NCBI RefSeq assembly: GCF_030867145.1
Contig: NC_134440.1
Location: forward strand, 1,240,001 to 1,304,000
Source of the DNA: Opisthocomus hoazin
Lineage: Eukaryota > Chordata > Aves > Opisthocomiformes > Opisthocomidae
Direction of reading: 5' to 3'
DNA: 64,000 bases
Shown here: positions 21,301 to 33,330 of the stretch, piece by piece
Layout: each line of letters starts with the position of its first letter
Position numbering within the stretch: position 1 is the stretch's first letter
Position numbers and translations under genes: made by a program
Notes under the pieces: model-generated
What the model saw: the letters and a program-made list of their open reading frames with translations, nothing else
Database searches by the model: none
Told to the model about the DNA's origin: nothing

Positions 21301-24300
21301 ACGCACCCGTCCCCACCGGGGCAAGGGACCCCCAGCCCGGGCCCACTGGCAGGGCACAGGCAGGGTGGGGGCTCTGAGGGTGACGGGGATGCGTGGGGTG
21401 GCCAATCCGCCCGGCACGGCCGTGCCCGTGTCCCGGCGCAGCCCCCAGCCGCTGGCAGCAGCTCCACGCGCTCAGCCCCTCCGCCAGTGCCACCAGCCCA
21501 CCCCTGCGCTGGCACCCCGGCAGCCCCCTGCTCCACACCGGCAGCGAGAACCGGCTCCGGTCCGGGGGGGTGAGCAAGCGCCGACCCCCAGGCACCCCCT
21601 CTCCCCCTTCGCCCCCCCGCAGGCACCCTGCCGCGCAGTGCGGCCGTGCCCACCTTCTGCGGGTTGGCGATGGCCTCGGCCTTCTCCTCCTTGGCCACAG
21701 CCGCCAGGTCCTCCTTGGTGGACGCCCCGGAGCTGCCGTTCTCCAGCGTCTCCAGCTCCTTCTCCAGCCTGCGGACGAGCCGGGGCTGAGGCCGCGGGAG
21801 CCACGGTGCCGGCGGACGCAGCAGCCGGGGGAGCGCAGCGACACGGCGCAGGGGAGAGGGGAGGCACAAAGCAGCCCCCGGGCTGGCGCGGGACAGACGG
21901 ACCGACCGACCTCTGGGACGGCCGTCACCGTCTCTTTGCAGGGCAGAAGCGTGTGGGTGCTGGCACAAACGCAGGGGCTGCACCCAGGGGTGCCACCACT
22001 GCCCCCAACGCGGGCGCCCGCCGGCCACGCGCCTCCAGCCCTCTCCAGGCGAGCGATGCTCAGGACGACGGCCCCGGCCCTGCGGCCGCTCCGCAGCCGG
22101 GGCAGCCGCTCCGCCGACCGGCTCGGCCGCACCCGGCGGAAGGAAGCGGTGGCGGGCAGGGGGCAGGGGCTGACCCCGCAGGGGACCCCAGCTCCGGGCG
22201 TCCCTGTGCAGCCGCAGCCGAGCCCCGCACGCCGCGGCCGTGCCCTCGCTCGGTGGCACCAGCCAAGGCGGCTCCGCCACGTTCGGCTCCCAGACATCGC
22301 CCGAAGCCTCTTGGTGCTTCTGAAGGGTGGGGGTCAGGAGGATGGGGCCAAGCTCTTTCCAGTGGTGCCCAGTGACAGGACAAGGGGCAATGGGCACAAA
22401 CTGAGGCACAGGAAGTTCCGTCTGAACATGAGGAAGAACTTCTTCCCTCTGAGGGTGACGGAGCCCTGGAACAGGCTGCCCAGGGAGGCTGTGGAGTCTC
22501 CTTCTCTGGAGATATTCAAGACCCGCCTGGACGCGGTGCTGTGCCCCCTGCTCTGGGTGACCCTGCTTGGGCAGGGGGTTGGGCTGGGGGACCCACAGAG
22601 GGCCCTTCCAACCCCTACTATTCTGTGATTCTGTGATTCTGTGATTCTGTGACCGCCCGTTCCCAGCCACCGAGCCGCAGCAGGGCCCCTCCGGGACGCG
22701 GCGGAGCTCGGGGGGTCCCCGCGGATTCACGTCCGTGTAATGAGGCGGCCGCACGCCCCGGCAGAGCCCCCTGAACGCGCGAGGCGCCGGCGCAGGAACG
22801 CACCGCGCCATTAGACAGACACAAAGGCCCCTTCGTGCCTGACCCCTCTCTGCACGGATGCTCGGCAATGAGCGGCAGCGCCGTGACTGATGGCATTCTT
22901 GTGGGGGCTGCTGGGCTGCCCGGACCCCTCCGCACCGGCCCCCACGCTCGGCAGCCCAGGCACGGGGGGGCTGGGCAGGGGCTGAGGCTTCTCCCCCCGC
23001 AAGCTCCCACCCTGCCCCTTCCCCAGGGGCTGAGCCACCGCACTGGGGACAGACGGCCACGGGGAACCAGCCCCCCGTTTCCCTGCCGCTGCAATCACGG
23101 GTGCTGGACACCCAGCAGCCCCCCAGGGAACCCCAGCCCCCCACCCAACCCCTGCCCCCAGCCCCACGGCTCCCACCCTGTGCTGCAGCCCCGGGCAGAG
23201 CGCGGCGGGGGTGTCCGTGCTCAGAGGGGCTGCGGGGTCGGGCGGGCTCCGGGACCAGCCGCAGCCCCCGGCCAAATGCCGACCCCAGCCGGAGGGGCCA
23301 TGGCGAGCGCGGCGCTGGCAGCCCCGGCAGCGCCATGGAGGCAGCTCCAGCAGCTCCGGGCTCCAGAGCGGACGCTCTCCGCCGAGCAGGGCCGTGGCTG
23401 AACCCCAGCAAGCGTGGCGGCACGGCAGTGTGCCTCATGCCCAGCACCCAGGGCCGAGCTGCATCTCAGCCTCCCATCTCCGAGGGCAGAGAAGGCTGGG
23501 GGGCGGTCTCTGGAGGGACCCAGGTGCCCCCCGAACGCACCCCGACACCCCGGCCCCACGCTGTCCCTGTTACCTCTGGATGGTTTCCTCCAGCTCCTTG
23601 GTCTTCACCTCATCCTCCTGCATCTGCTTCTTCATGGCCTCGTCCTCCTCGGAGGCGGAGGCCGGGGCCCCCTCCAGCAGCCATCTCTCCCGCAGAGCCT
23701 TGGACTGGGGAGCAGAGGGGGGGTCATGGTCCTGGCACCCCGCAGCCGGGGGGTCCCCGGCCCGCCCCTGGTGCAGAGGCAGCCCGGGGGTCCCGGGGAC
23801 CCTCACCTTGAGATGCTGCAGCTGCCGCCTGTCATCCTCGAGCTGCCGCCGTTTGTTCTCGATCTCCGTCTGACGTTTCCGCTTCTCCTGGAGGGGCGAG
23901 AGCGGCAGAGCCGGGGTCTGCGCGGGGAGGGGGCACTGCCGGGGCGGGGGCACCTCCCTCCCAGCCAGGACAGCACCCCCGGAGCAGGGGGAGCAGGGGG
24001 CCAGGGGCTCCCAGGGCGTCCGACATGGGGACCCGGGGCTCCCATGGCTGCACGACTGGTCTTGGGGACAGCCCCCAGCCCTGCGCCACGTCCCTGCCCT
24101 CGCTGGGGGAAACTGAGGCACGGAGGGTGCAGAGCCTAGAGTCTGTTCACCGCCTCAGAATGTCACCGTGCCCTCGCCCGGCCCCACCGAGCGGGCTGGC
24201 CAGCGCGGGGGGAACCAGCCCCAGCAGCCTCCCCCAGCCCCCCCCTCGCCGCGCCTCTGCGGCCGCTCCAGACCGATTCAGCAGCGTCAGCCCCGGCCCC

Positions 24301-27300
24301 GGCAGCATCACCCGCTGCTTTCTGCTCTGGCCCGGAACAATCTGCCCTTTGTGCAGCGGAGACGGGCCGACAGCCATGGCGGGCAGGGCAGCGGCCACGG
24401 GGCAGCGACGGGGTCTAAACCCAGCGCAGTGCCCCGCTCCGTGCCGGGGAGGGGCTGCCCAGCGCGGCCCCAGCTGCTCACTAAGTGATTACACTACTGC
24501 TCGCAGCAGGCAGGGCCAGATCCTGCACGGTCCTCAGCCCTTCCCTGGGGAAGGGCGAGGGGGAACCACCACTCGTTTCCCTGACTTGGGGCTCATCAAG
24601 GCGTTGCTCCATTAATTACAACTCCCAGCCGCCCGTGGCTCGCTCTGTCCCCGTCCCAGCAGCGCAGAGCCGAGCCCTGCCGGATCCTGCGCCCAGGCTG
24701 TGCCACGTCCCGGGAGGAGCTGCCGCAGGGCAGGACGCCCGGCATGGGCTCCCGAGGGTCCTGGGTGGGCTCCCGGAGGCCCCCAGCCTGGGCTGAGCGC
24801 TCGCGGGGGGTCTCTGCCCCCAGCCCTGCTTGGGGCCGGGGGAAGGTGCTGGAAAGCGGCCGCACGGCACCGGCGCAGCCCCGCACCGGCCCCCTCCTCC
24901 CCGCCGGTGTCTGCCACGATGGCACGGGGACGGGGCGCTGCCGGCCCGCGGTCGGGCGCAGGGCACTCACGGCGATGGCCTGCAGCCTCTCCTGCTGAAG
25001 GGTGCTGGCCTCCACGACCCTGCAAGAGAGCAGAGAGCAGCCGTGAGCGCGGGGCCGCGCGCGGCGGCGAGGCGTGGGCAGGGGTGAATGGGGACATCGT
25101 GGCACCGGCGAACCGGACGCGGTGCACGGACAAAGCCTGAGCTCTTCGCTTCCGCCGGCTGCGTCCCCCGTCCCCTCGCCACCCCCAGCCACCAGCTGCT
25201 TGCCCGCATGGCTCCTCCGGGCGCCCCGTGCCCCCCGAGTCCCCGTGCCCAGCCCCGGGGGTGACCCGGTGCGGCCGGACCCGCAGCGGCCATGGCACCG
25301 ATGGGGACGGTGACCACGGAGAGGCTGGAGCGGGCCGGCCCCGCTGTCCCCGCGGCCCAGCCTGGCTCACACTCCCCATTCCAAGCCCGATTCCTGGCTG
25401 CTGACACCTTTCCCGGGCAGTGACCTTCCCGGGCGGCGCGCACAGGCACATGTGCATGGACACACGGACACACATGCACAGACACACGGACACACGTGCA
25501 TGGGTACATGGACACACGCGGACACACGGACACATGCAGACGCACGGACACGCGCAGACGCACACATCGCGACCGGCTTCGCCCCAGCCGGGGCTCGCGC
25601 TCCCGGCCCCTGTGACCCGCGGCGGCCGTGCCCGGGGACGCAGCCGGTGGCAGCCGCCGTGCCACCCATGGGTGCAGCGCGGAGGGGGTCCCCAGCCCCC
25701 CCAGCCACACGCCCGCCCTCCCGCATCCCAGCGGAGCGAGGGCTGCGGTGCAGCCCCCCCCGGCGTTGCAGTGCAGCCCCCCGGGGCCCGGCAAGCCCCG
25801 CCACGCCATGGAGCAGCAGGTGCGGGCTGGGGGCTGCGGAGCGGGGCTGGGGGGGGGGTCTGCCCGGGTCTGGGGAGCGGTGGGCCGCCTGCCAGGCGGT
25901 GCTAACGAAGGGCTCAGCTGTGCCGGTAATTGGGGCGGGAGCGCGGAGGTACCGTCAGGCGACGGATCGCTGCCGCTCGCTTCCCGGAGCCGCACGTGCC
26001 CCCTTGCACACGCGTGTGCCCTCGCACGAGTCCTCCACCGGCGGGGACAGCACGTGCCCACGCGAGAGCTGGGCTGCGCGGCAAACCAAGGGGGCTCTGC
26101 CAGGCCGGGAGGACCCCCCGCCCGCGTCCCCTCGAAGCCAGCGATCGACCAAGAGCTGCGCAGAGCTGCCCGTCCTCCCCTACCCGCGACCCCGGCTGTG
26201 CGGGGTCCGACAGCGGCAGCACCCGGCACTGGGACGGCAGGGTGGCAGGGGGCCGACCCTGCTCCCTGCCCAGCTGTCCCCAGCACCAGTGGCACCCGCA
26301 AACCCCCCCACAGCGACAGCCCTTCCCTCACAGGGAGAGGGGCCGGGGACGGTGGGCTTCCCGAGGGAAACCCCCTCCCCAGCCCCGTGCCCGGGGTCTC
26401 GCCTTCCTTCTCTGGAAAGACAGACGGCAAGCGGCTGTAGGGCTCGGAGACGGCGCTGGGACAAGGACGGTGACGGAGCTGTGACAGGGATGGTGATGGA
26501 GCTGTGACAAGGACGGTGACGGAGCTGTGACAGGGACGGTGACGGAGCTGCGGGGCCCCCACGAGACACCCCCAGCACGCGGGCGGGCGGCTGTGGGCAC
26601 GCAGGGCCCTGGTGGGGGGAACACGGAGTGGGTGTCGGGAGCAGCACCCGCACCACGGCCCTACGCCCTGCTCCGGGCTCCGGCCCCCCCAGGGGTGACC
26701 CCTCCCCTCTCGCCCCCAGATCAGCTCCAGGGGGGACGCGGGGCAGCCGGGGCCGCTCTCTGCGGACGCTGCAGGGACCACCCGGCCCCCCCGTGCCCCG
26801 CGCCAGGGCTGCCCCGGCCGGCTCCAGCCCCACGGAGCCGGGGCTGCCCCTCGCCCCCGCACCTCCCTGTGCCGGGGGCAGGGGCCCCCCTGAGCCCGGT
26901 TCTCGGCACCCCGAGCTCGGGAGGCTTTGGACCGGGGCCTGCTCCCCTCCCGGATCTCGCCCCGTTCGAAGGATCCAAACTTTCACCGCATCCCTGGAGC
27001 GTTCGGCGCCGCGCTCCCCCTCCTCCATCCCCTTTATTTTCCACTCTCCGCCACAGTCCCCGCATTCCCGGGTTGGACGCCAGGAAGCTTCCAGGCCCAG
27101 GGAGAGACGCGAAACGGGCTGGATGCCCCTCGCTGCACCCCCCCAGGCGCGGGACCCCCGCCCCAGCAGCCTGCGCACCCCAGCCCCAGCTACTGCCCTG
27201 GCTCCCTGCTCCCCGGTCCCGCAGCCCCCGGGCCCCGCAGCCCCCTGCCCTGCAGCCCCGCAGCCCCCGGTCCCGCAGACCTCCAGCCCCGCAGCCCCCG

Positions 27301-30300
27301 GGCCCCGCAGCCCCCGCCCCGCAGCCCCCCGCCCCGGGGACCGACGGCTGCGCCGAGGCGGTTCCCTGGCAACGGTTCCCTGGCAACGGCTCCATGGCAA
27401 CGGCGCGAGCCGAGGGCGGGGGCCGCGCGGCGCGGGCGGACGGAGCGGGGGCCCCCCCCGGGCTGGGCCCCCCGGGGCTGGGGGAGCGGCTCCCCGGGAC
27501 CGGCCGCGCAGCCCCCCCCGAGCGACCCCGAGCCCCCCGGGAGCTGCGGCCGCGCCAGCGCCGGCTCCGGCTCCATCCTGGGGGCTGGGGGAGGGACGGG
27601 AAGGCGACCCCCGGGAACCGACCCCCCCCGGGAACCGACCCCCCGGGCACCGAGCCCCCCGGGCACCGACCCCCCAGGCACCGACCCCTCCCGGGCACCG
27701 AGCCCCAGGCACCTGAGCCCCCCGGGCACCGAGACCCCCAGGCACCGACCCCCCGGGTACTGACCCCCTGGGCACCGAACCCCCCAGGCACCGAGATCGC
27801 TGAGCACCGAGACCCCCGGGCACCGAGCCCCAGGCACCTGAGCCCCTCGGGAACCGAGACCCCCAGGCACCGGCCCCCCAGGCACTGACCCCCCCCGGGC
27901 ACCAAACCCCCTGGGCACCGAGATCCCTGGGCACCGAGACCCCCGGGCACCGAGCCCCAGGCACCTGAGCCCCCCGGGAACCGAGACCCCCAGGCACCGA
28001 TCCCCCGGGCACCGACCCCCCCGGGCACCGAACACCCCGGGCACCGAGACCCCCGGGCACTGAGCCCCCCAGGAGCCACGGGCCACAGGCCGGAGCTGAA
28101 GCCGACGGCGTGAGGGAAAAGCCCCGGGAATGCCGACCTGCCGGGGCCGCAGTCCCTGGGCACACGGCCGGGCCCGCACACGCGTGTCAGCAACACGCAT
28201 GTCAGCACACACGCATGTCAGCACCCCCGTGCCCCGCGCCCGCGCGCTCTCCCTTGGCTCTCCGGCTCTTTCCGGCCCCGCTGATGCTGCCGTTCCCGGC
28301 CATCACCAGGGACGCCCGTGACCTTTTGTCTCCTCCCGCCTGGCAGGGAACAATAATGTTTATTTGCCTTCCTCTGGTTTTTCCCATTAGCTCATCCCAA
28401 CGCGCGAGGAGCCCCCTCGAGCCGCTCCTCCGCTCCCTCCCCACCCTGCACGGGGGCACCGAGCCCCGGACCCCCACCCCGGCCACCCATCACCCCAGGG
28501 AGACGGCTCCGGTGCGGGCCCAGAGCCCGTGTGAGCGGCAGTCGAGGGACCGGGGCCGCTTCACACCACCGCTGCCGTGCCAAGAGCCGGGCCCCGCGGC
28601 CGGGCCCGAGCGACGCTGCCGCGGGGAGCGCGCCTGCGGAGAGCCGGCAAAGCCTCCGCCACGGAGCCCTCGGCCCCAACGCCCTCGCGGGCGGCGGGCG
28701 CGGAGGGCAGGGGGCCGCAGCAGCCCGGGGGCCGGCACGCGTCGCCGCGAAGGCGCAGACATCGGCGTCCGGCGGCTGGACGGGCGGGCGGGCGGGCGAG
28801 GAGCCGAGCGCGTGGCAGCTGGGCACGGGGTCCGAGCCGCCCGCTCGGGTCCCGGCGACGGGGGCTGCTCCTGCCCCCTCCCCAGAGCGGGGTGCGTCGG
28901 CCATGCCTGCCCGCGCTCCCGCTGCCTGCGCAGCCCCATCCCGCGCCGCTGCCCCGGGAGGGGACGGGGACCGCGCGAGGGGGGGGCAGGCGGGAGGAGG
29001 AGAAGGCAGCCCCAGGCCCCCGAAAACGCCCGAAGCATCAGAGCAAGCAGAGCTGCCTGATTGATTCTTCAGGCTGAGACGTGGGCTGGGAGTGCCGGGA
29101 GAAAATGGATCCCATGAATATTTGATGAAGAGAGGCTTGGGGAGGGAGTTTGATTGGAAAATTACAGATCTCTCAAACAACGGCTCGAGTGCCCTCCAAG
29201 CACTCGGGCTCCAGCCCCTTCCAGCCCGAGGAGCAAGGCTCCACCGGGAAACTCCCCACCAGTTATGAATGGGAGCGGGGCCGGGGAGCATCGCCAGCCC
29301 CAGCGCCGGCCCGGGACGCAGCGCCCGGCTCCCAGCCACCCCGGGGTGGCCCCGGCCGCGTCCCTTGGCCCCCGGTTCCCGTTGGCGCGAGGCAGCGCGG
29401 CTCTCCCACCAAGACGAGCACACGCGAGGCTGCAGGGAGCCGGCAGGAACGCGGCTCCTGCCCGGAGCGCGGGCAGGGGCACCGCGGGGAGCCCGGTCCT
29501 CGCCAGCCGCGCTCCACCAGCAGCCGCCCGGCCAGGGCAGCGTCCGCCCGGCTCCTCTCCCTCCTCTGGGGCGGCCGCAGGGCTCGTCCTCGCCCCGAGA
29601 GCGGCTTCCGTCTGGGGCCTGGGGCCTCGCTCGCCTCCGGATGGAGCAAAGACCGGCTCGGGAAACCGGGCTCCGGCACCCGCCTCTGCCTCCAGCCCCG
29701 AGCTCTGGCCGCGCGCATCAGCCCCCGGCTCCGCTCCTGGCCCTTCCTCGCTGCCGGAGACGGACCCCGGCCACAGCCCGGCCGAGCGCCGGCACGGCAC
29801 CGATGGCGCGAACCCCCGACCCTGCCCGGGGAGAGCGGCTGCTCCTGGCCAGGAAGCAGGAACGCCGACTCCGGCAGCTTCCCAGGAAACCTGCTCCGGC
29901 TCCTGCCCCGGCCGAGAGGCCCCGTCCCACGGCGGTGGCCAAACTCTGAGCCCCAAGATCCGCCTGCCCCGAGCAGGGCCGGGCTGCTGTCGTGTGGCTG
30001 TCAGTGGCGGAGCTTCACAGCTTCCTCCGGAGAGCTGGGAAGGGCGACGGTGCCGTCCCCGGTGCCGTCCCCGCGGCTGCGCACAGGGACAGGGACCGAC
30101 CGACCCGTCCAGGTCCCGCAGCCGCCGGCAGCCAGCGACGGCCCAGCCCGGGGAGCGCAGTTGGGTTTCACAGGCGGAGAGCAGGGTCCCGAGCCCCTTC
30201 CAAAGCGCTCCCAGGTTATTCCTCGGGCAGAAACCTCCCTCCTCTCCCTGGGAGCAGCCGCTGCTTCAGACCAGGGCTGGGAGCGCAGGACCAGGCGAGC

Positions 30301-32566
30301 CCCTCTCCGAGGACCCCCAGACCCGGAGCGGAGAGCAGCGATCTGCTGAGACAACCAGAGCAGCCAGGCGTGGAGACGCAAAATCCCAGCTGCTGCAGAG
30401 CATCAGCGGGCGCAGAGGGCAGGCGAGCAGCCCCGGGGGGACCAGCACAACCTTTGCAAGAGCTGGAAGCTTTCAGCCAACCCCCCCGGGCAGGACCCCC
30501 CTCCAGCCACTGCCAGTGCCACAGCAAAGCAGGAGCCAAAGCCAGGCCAGCGGCGCGGTCCCCAGCGCCCGTCACCGGCCGCAGAGCCTGGCCGACGTCG
30601 GGGAGCACCTTGCCGGGTCCCACCCGCCCCGGGGCTCTCCCAGACCTCCGGCCCCAGACCAGGCTCTGGATCAGAGCGGGGAGCACTGACCCGGCGAGAC
30701 CCCGGGCAGGGGCACCGGAGCTGCAGGTCCCCCCTAAACCCAGACCCACCCCGGGGAGCACGTTCGGGCGTTGTGACCACCGACGACTTCTGCACGTTGA
30801 TTCGAGCCCCTCCCGAAGCGCCGCAGCCGGCTGCGCGGCCGCAGGGGCTGCTCCAACGCTGCCCACGCAGCAGCCACGCGCGCCCTGTTTGGCTTCCCGG
30901 CTGCGCCCCGCAGACGGGGCCGCGGGGACGGCGCTGCTCCCGCAGCCGGGTGGGCGAGCCCCCGCCACGGGTCACTCGCAGGGTTCCACTCCAACGGAGG
31001 AGCCATCGGCGGGCGCAGCGTCCGGAGCTGGTGGGAGCGAAGCCCCCGCGCCGGAAGGGCCTGTCCGGAGCCTCGGCTGCCGCAGGAGCTCAGGGGAGCG
31101 CGGAGTGGGGTGGGGGGCAGCGCGTGGAGGGCGGGGGCAGGAGCCGCCATCCTGCCCGGCACCGTCCCCCGCTTCAACCCCAGCCCTCGACGCCTCCACC
31201 TCGGGGAAGACCCCGCGCCCGGTCCCTGCAGCCCCCCCCCCGGGCCCCTCCCCAGGGCGCATCGCACCCCTCGCTTCTGCCCCTTCCATCGCTGCTTTTC
31301 GGCAAACCACGCGCGCGTTCTCCCTCCCGAAGAGGCGCTTTCCGAAGGGGCCGACGCGCCGAGGGGCTGCCCAAAGCCGCCGACCCGCCTCGGCGAGCTC
31401 TCGCACCGCAAAGCCTCCGGCCCCTGGCAGCAGCGGGAGCCGCCGCGCTCCCCCGGCCCCCAAAACGTCCCCAGGCCCCTCCAGTGCCTCCCGCGCTGCC
31501 CTCAGCCCTGAGCCAGCCCGAGACCCCCCCCGACCCCCGAAACCAGCGCCCGTCCCTCGCGGCGCCCGCAGCTCCCGGGCGGCGGCAGCCGGTGCGGGCA
31601 GGACCTGTTGAGCGCCCGGCACCCCGTGGGCAGGCGGCCGGTACAGGGGTGCGAGGCGAGGGGCCCGCGGGGAGCGGAGCGTCGCTGACCCCCGGCCGGG
31701 TGGGAGACCCCAGTGCCAAGGCCAGGAAATGCTGGGGGGACTCCGGCTCGCCGTGGGGGGGACTGGAGCTGCGGGTGGGGGGCCAGGCCCGGGCGAGGCA
31801 GGGCCAGCCCGGCGCGGACGCTGGCACCCGGCGCTGAGCGGGCACCCAGCCCCGTGCCCCCCGCACCGGCTCGCCGCGGGCGGGAGCTGTGGGTGCCTCC
31901 GAGGGGTAAAACCAGTGCGCGGGCAGGATGGTCCCCAGCAGCCAGCCCCCCATGACCCCTCCTGCGCCCTCCTGCCCCCGGCCACCCGCGCAGCCCCCCG
32001 CCCAGCCCCCCGCCCCGCCGGGCAGGGCCCCGCCGCAGCACACAAAGGATAAGAGCGGGGACCCGGCCCCCAGGACCCCCCCGCTGCCGCCGGGGCCCTC
32101 GGGGGGCTGGGGGGGGTCGCAGGGAGGGGTCCGCGGCTCGCAGCCACCCACCCCCCCCCGCCACAGGCAGCAGCAACAACAGGTTCAAAACACGAAAATA
32201 AACGCCCTTCCCGCCCCCCCCCCCCGCTTCCCGCACCGCTCCCGGCGCAGGCTCGGCCCCCCCATCCCCGCTCCGGGGCCTCCGCCGCTGCACCCCGCAC
32301 CCCACGGCGGGGGGGGAGGCCGGGGGGGGGGCAGCACCTGCTGGGCCGCGTCGGGGGGCGCCGGGCCCCGGAATTGGGGTCCTAAACCCCGGCATCGGGG
32401 GGATGCGAGCCCCCGGTTTTGGGGTCCCGAGCCCCGGCACCCGGGGGGCCACCCCACCCCCACCCCCACCCCCCCCGGTGCTGCGGAGCTCAGCCGGCGG
32501 CGGGGGTCCGCGGCCCGGTGCGGGGGTCCCGCGGCGGCGGCGCGCCCGGGTCGGTACTCACTCCAT
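17743..32566 (-). CDS. PALM: PALM, paralemmin-1 (nine coding exons)
   Basis: Coding exons in transcript order: 32566-32562, 25019-24971, 23887-23807, 23704-23574, 21768-21654, 21227-21206, 20943-20881, 19863-19732, 18336-17743. All junctions are GT-AG and phases agree. Paralemmin is a lipid-anchored protein of the inner plasma membrane that promotes filopodia, dendritic spines and process outgrowth. The start is MEVVEAS, with ATGGA alone in exon 1. Exons 2-5 form the N-terminal coiled coil (residues about 6-107: [49 protein letters not shown]). Later come [23 protein letters not shown] and [19 protein letters not shown]. The C-terminus is CKCCTVM: CTVM is the CaaX prenylation box and the preceding cysteines are palmitoylation sites in mammals. 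Length is about 396 residues (human 387). The terminal exon has one extra base (see its entry). Gene order and strand match human. Confidence 0.96.
18783..19026 (+). mobile_element. CR1 LINE fragment in last PALM intron
   Basis: About 240 bp with the CR1 3' sequence: ggcttcaagctgaaagagg, ggaagaaattcttcactg, ggttgggaccagatgatc, cccttccaacccaaacc and one final 8-mer. It lies antisense to PALM in the intron between exons 8 and 9. It belongs to a different subfamily from the 10.7-kb and 22.3-kb copies and looks older. Confidence 0.9.
19732..19863 (-). CDS. PALM: PALM cassette exon 8 (132 nt)
   Basis: Encodes [18 protein letters not shown] through VKVYEDELK, with one-base phases on both sides, so skipping it preserves the frame. 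Mammalian PALM has an alternatively spliced exon 8 of the same length (44 codons). The identical length and symmetric phase here suggest the splice choice is conserved in birds. Confidence 0.9.
19956..19996. repeat. GCGGT pentanucleotide repeat
   Basis: Five or six copies of gcggt with degenerate flanks, in PALM intron 7 just outside the cassette exon's acceptor side. Confidence 0.8.
22333..22652 (+). mobile_element. CR1 LINE fragment in PALM intron 4
   Basis: About 320 bp of CR1 3' region. It includes ggtgcccagtgacaggac, ggaacaggctgcccagggag, ctggagatattcaagacc and four terminal attctgtg units. It is antisense to PALM. Its close resemblance to the 10.75-kb copy suggests both come from the same, relatively recent CR1 source. 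It is 5'-truncated and non-coding. Confidence 0.93.
24480..24625. other. AT-richer island in PALM intron 2
   Basis: A locally AT-rich stretch with aagtgattacac and ccattaattacaactcc, containing a TAATTA homeodomain-type core, in otherwise GC-rich intron. Possible conserved regulatory element; no direct evidence. Confidence 0.25.
25438..25568. repeat. CACACGGA-type tandem repeat
   Basis: Degenerate 10-12 bp units (cacacggaca, catgcagacg) in PALM intron 1, near exon 2. On the minus strand it reads as Cys/Val-rich false peptide. Confidence 0.8.
26462..26550. repeat. 23-bp tandem repeat, about four copies
   Basis: Units of gtgacggagctgtgacaggg plus 3 bp, with one or two substitutions between copies, in PALM intron 1. 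Confidence 0.88.
27361..27401. promoter_or_regulatory. Three tandem RFX X-box-like motifs
   Basis: Three imperfect palindromes at 14-bp spacing: gttccctggcaac (27361-27373), the same again (27375-27387) and gctccatggcaac (27389-27401). They resemble the RFX consensus gttgccatggcaac, each with the ggcaac half intact. They lie in CpG-rich sequence within PALM intron 1 and may be an enhancer or an internal promoter element. Function is inferred from motif only. Confidence 0.4.
27600..28072. repeat. CCGGGCACCGA-type minisatellite
   Basis: Some 25-30 imperfect units of 15-18 bp around ccgggcaccgagcccc and ccaggcaccgaccccc in PALM intron 1. Unit length varies by C-tract length, which leaves all frames open. 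Confidence 0.88.
28315..28402. other. AT-rich island A in PALM intron 1
   Basis: Sharp AT-rich patch (gggaacaataatgtttattt, ttcccattagctc) flanked by 75-80% GC DNA. It contains a forkhead-like tgtttattt core. Candidate conserved noncoding element; no alignment is available. Confidence 0.3.
29058..29182. other. AT-rich island B in PALM intron 1
   Basis: About 120 bp of lower GC including atggatcccatgaatatttg and gaaaattacagatctctc, surrounded by GC-rich DNA. No open frame of interest. Candidate regulatory element by composition only. Confidence 0.3.
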
Positions 32567-33330
32567 GGCGCGGGCGGGCTGGGCGGCGGCGGGGCCGGGC
32601 GGGGTGCGGCGGAGCGGTGCGGGAGCGGTGCGGAGCCGGCGGGGGCCGGCGTCCCGGCGTCAGGGCCCGGCGGGCGGCGGCATCCCCGGCCTCGGGGCTG
32701 CGGGATGCGCAGGGATGGCGGGGCCGCGCCGGTGCCCCCGCCCCCCGCACAGCTCCGTCTGCCGGGCGCGGCCCGCCACTGCCGCCGCCCCCCCCCGCCC
32801 GGGGCTGCGGGCCCCCCCGCCACTGCCGCCGCCCCCCCCCGCCCGGGGCTGCGGGCCCCCCCCGCCACTGCCGCCGCCCCCCCCCGCCCGGGGCTGCGGG
32901 CCCCCTCCGCCACTGCCGCCGCCCCCCCCCGCCGGGGATGCGGGATCCCCCGCCACCGCCCCTCACCCGGCCTCGGGGCTGCGGCTGCTCCTGGGGCGCG
33001 GGGGGGGGTCCCCAGAGCGGGTCCCGGCTGCGGGTGCCCGAGCGGGGCGGGCTGGGGGGGCTGCGGGCGCTGCCGGCCCCTCGCCCCGGGCAGCGCGGGC
33101 AGGACGGGTCCCCCCGTCCCCGGGACGCAGCCCCTGGCGCTGGCGGGGGCACCGGGGGGCGGGTGGAGAAGGGGGACCCCGGGCTGCGCGTCCCCCCGCG
33201 CTGCTCCCCCGTTTCCCAACGCCGCGGTCGCGGGCAAACGGACACGCGGCTCCGTTGGGAAATCTCCCCGCTGCCGGGGCCCCCGCTGGCCCCCGCACGC
33301 CCGGCTCTGCGGCGAGGGTCGCCCCGGCAG
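32100..33330. promoter_or_regulatory. CpG-rich shared upstream region of PALM and PRSS57
   Basis: Extreme GC and CpG density spanning PALM exon 1 (ATGGA at 32566-32562, donor gtgagt) and the interval to PRSS57. PALM has no TATA box near its start, consistent with a CpG-island promoter around 32.57-32.75 kb reading left. The 45-bp repeat at 32771-32945 sits directly upstream of the PALM start. Confidence 0.6.
32771..32945. repeat. 44-45 bp minisatellite, four copies
   Basis: Units beginning cgccactgccgccgcc at about 32774, 32818, 32863 and 32908, each ending in cggggctgcggg. Located 200-380 bp upstream of the PALM start codon, so copy-number change could affect its promoter. Confidence 0.92.

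Noticed and set aside
24060-24140. Possible MIR fragment (gggggaaactgaggcac) in PALM intron 3 region, and similar strings near 39.15 and 49.78 kb
   Set aside because: Only the 18-bp core is recognisable at each place, too short to support a SINE call, unlike the 52.45-kb copy.
28110-31611. Several 300-540-codon frames in PALM intron 1
   Set aside because: CpG-rich filler with shifting frames and no recognisable motif. They lie within an intron whose boundaries are fixed by the ATGGA exon and exon 2.
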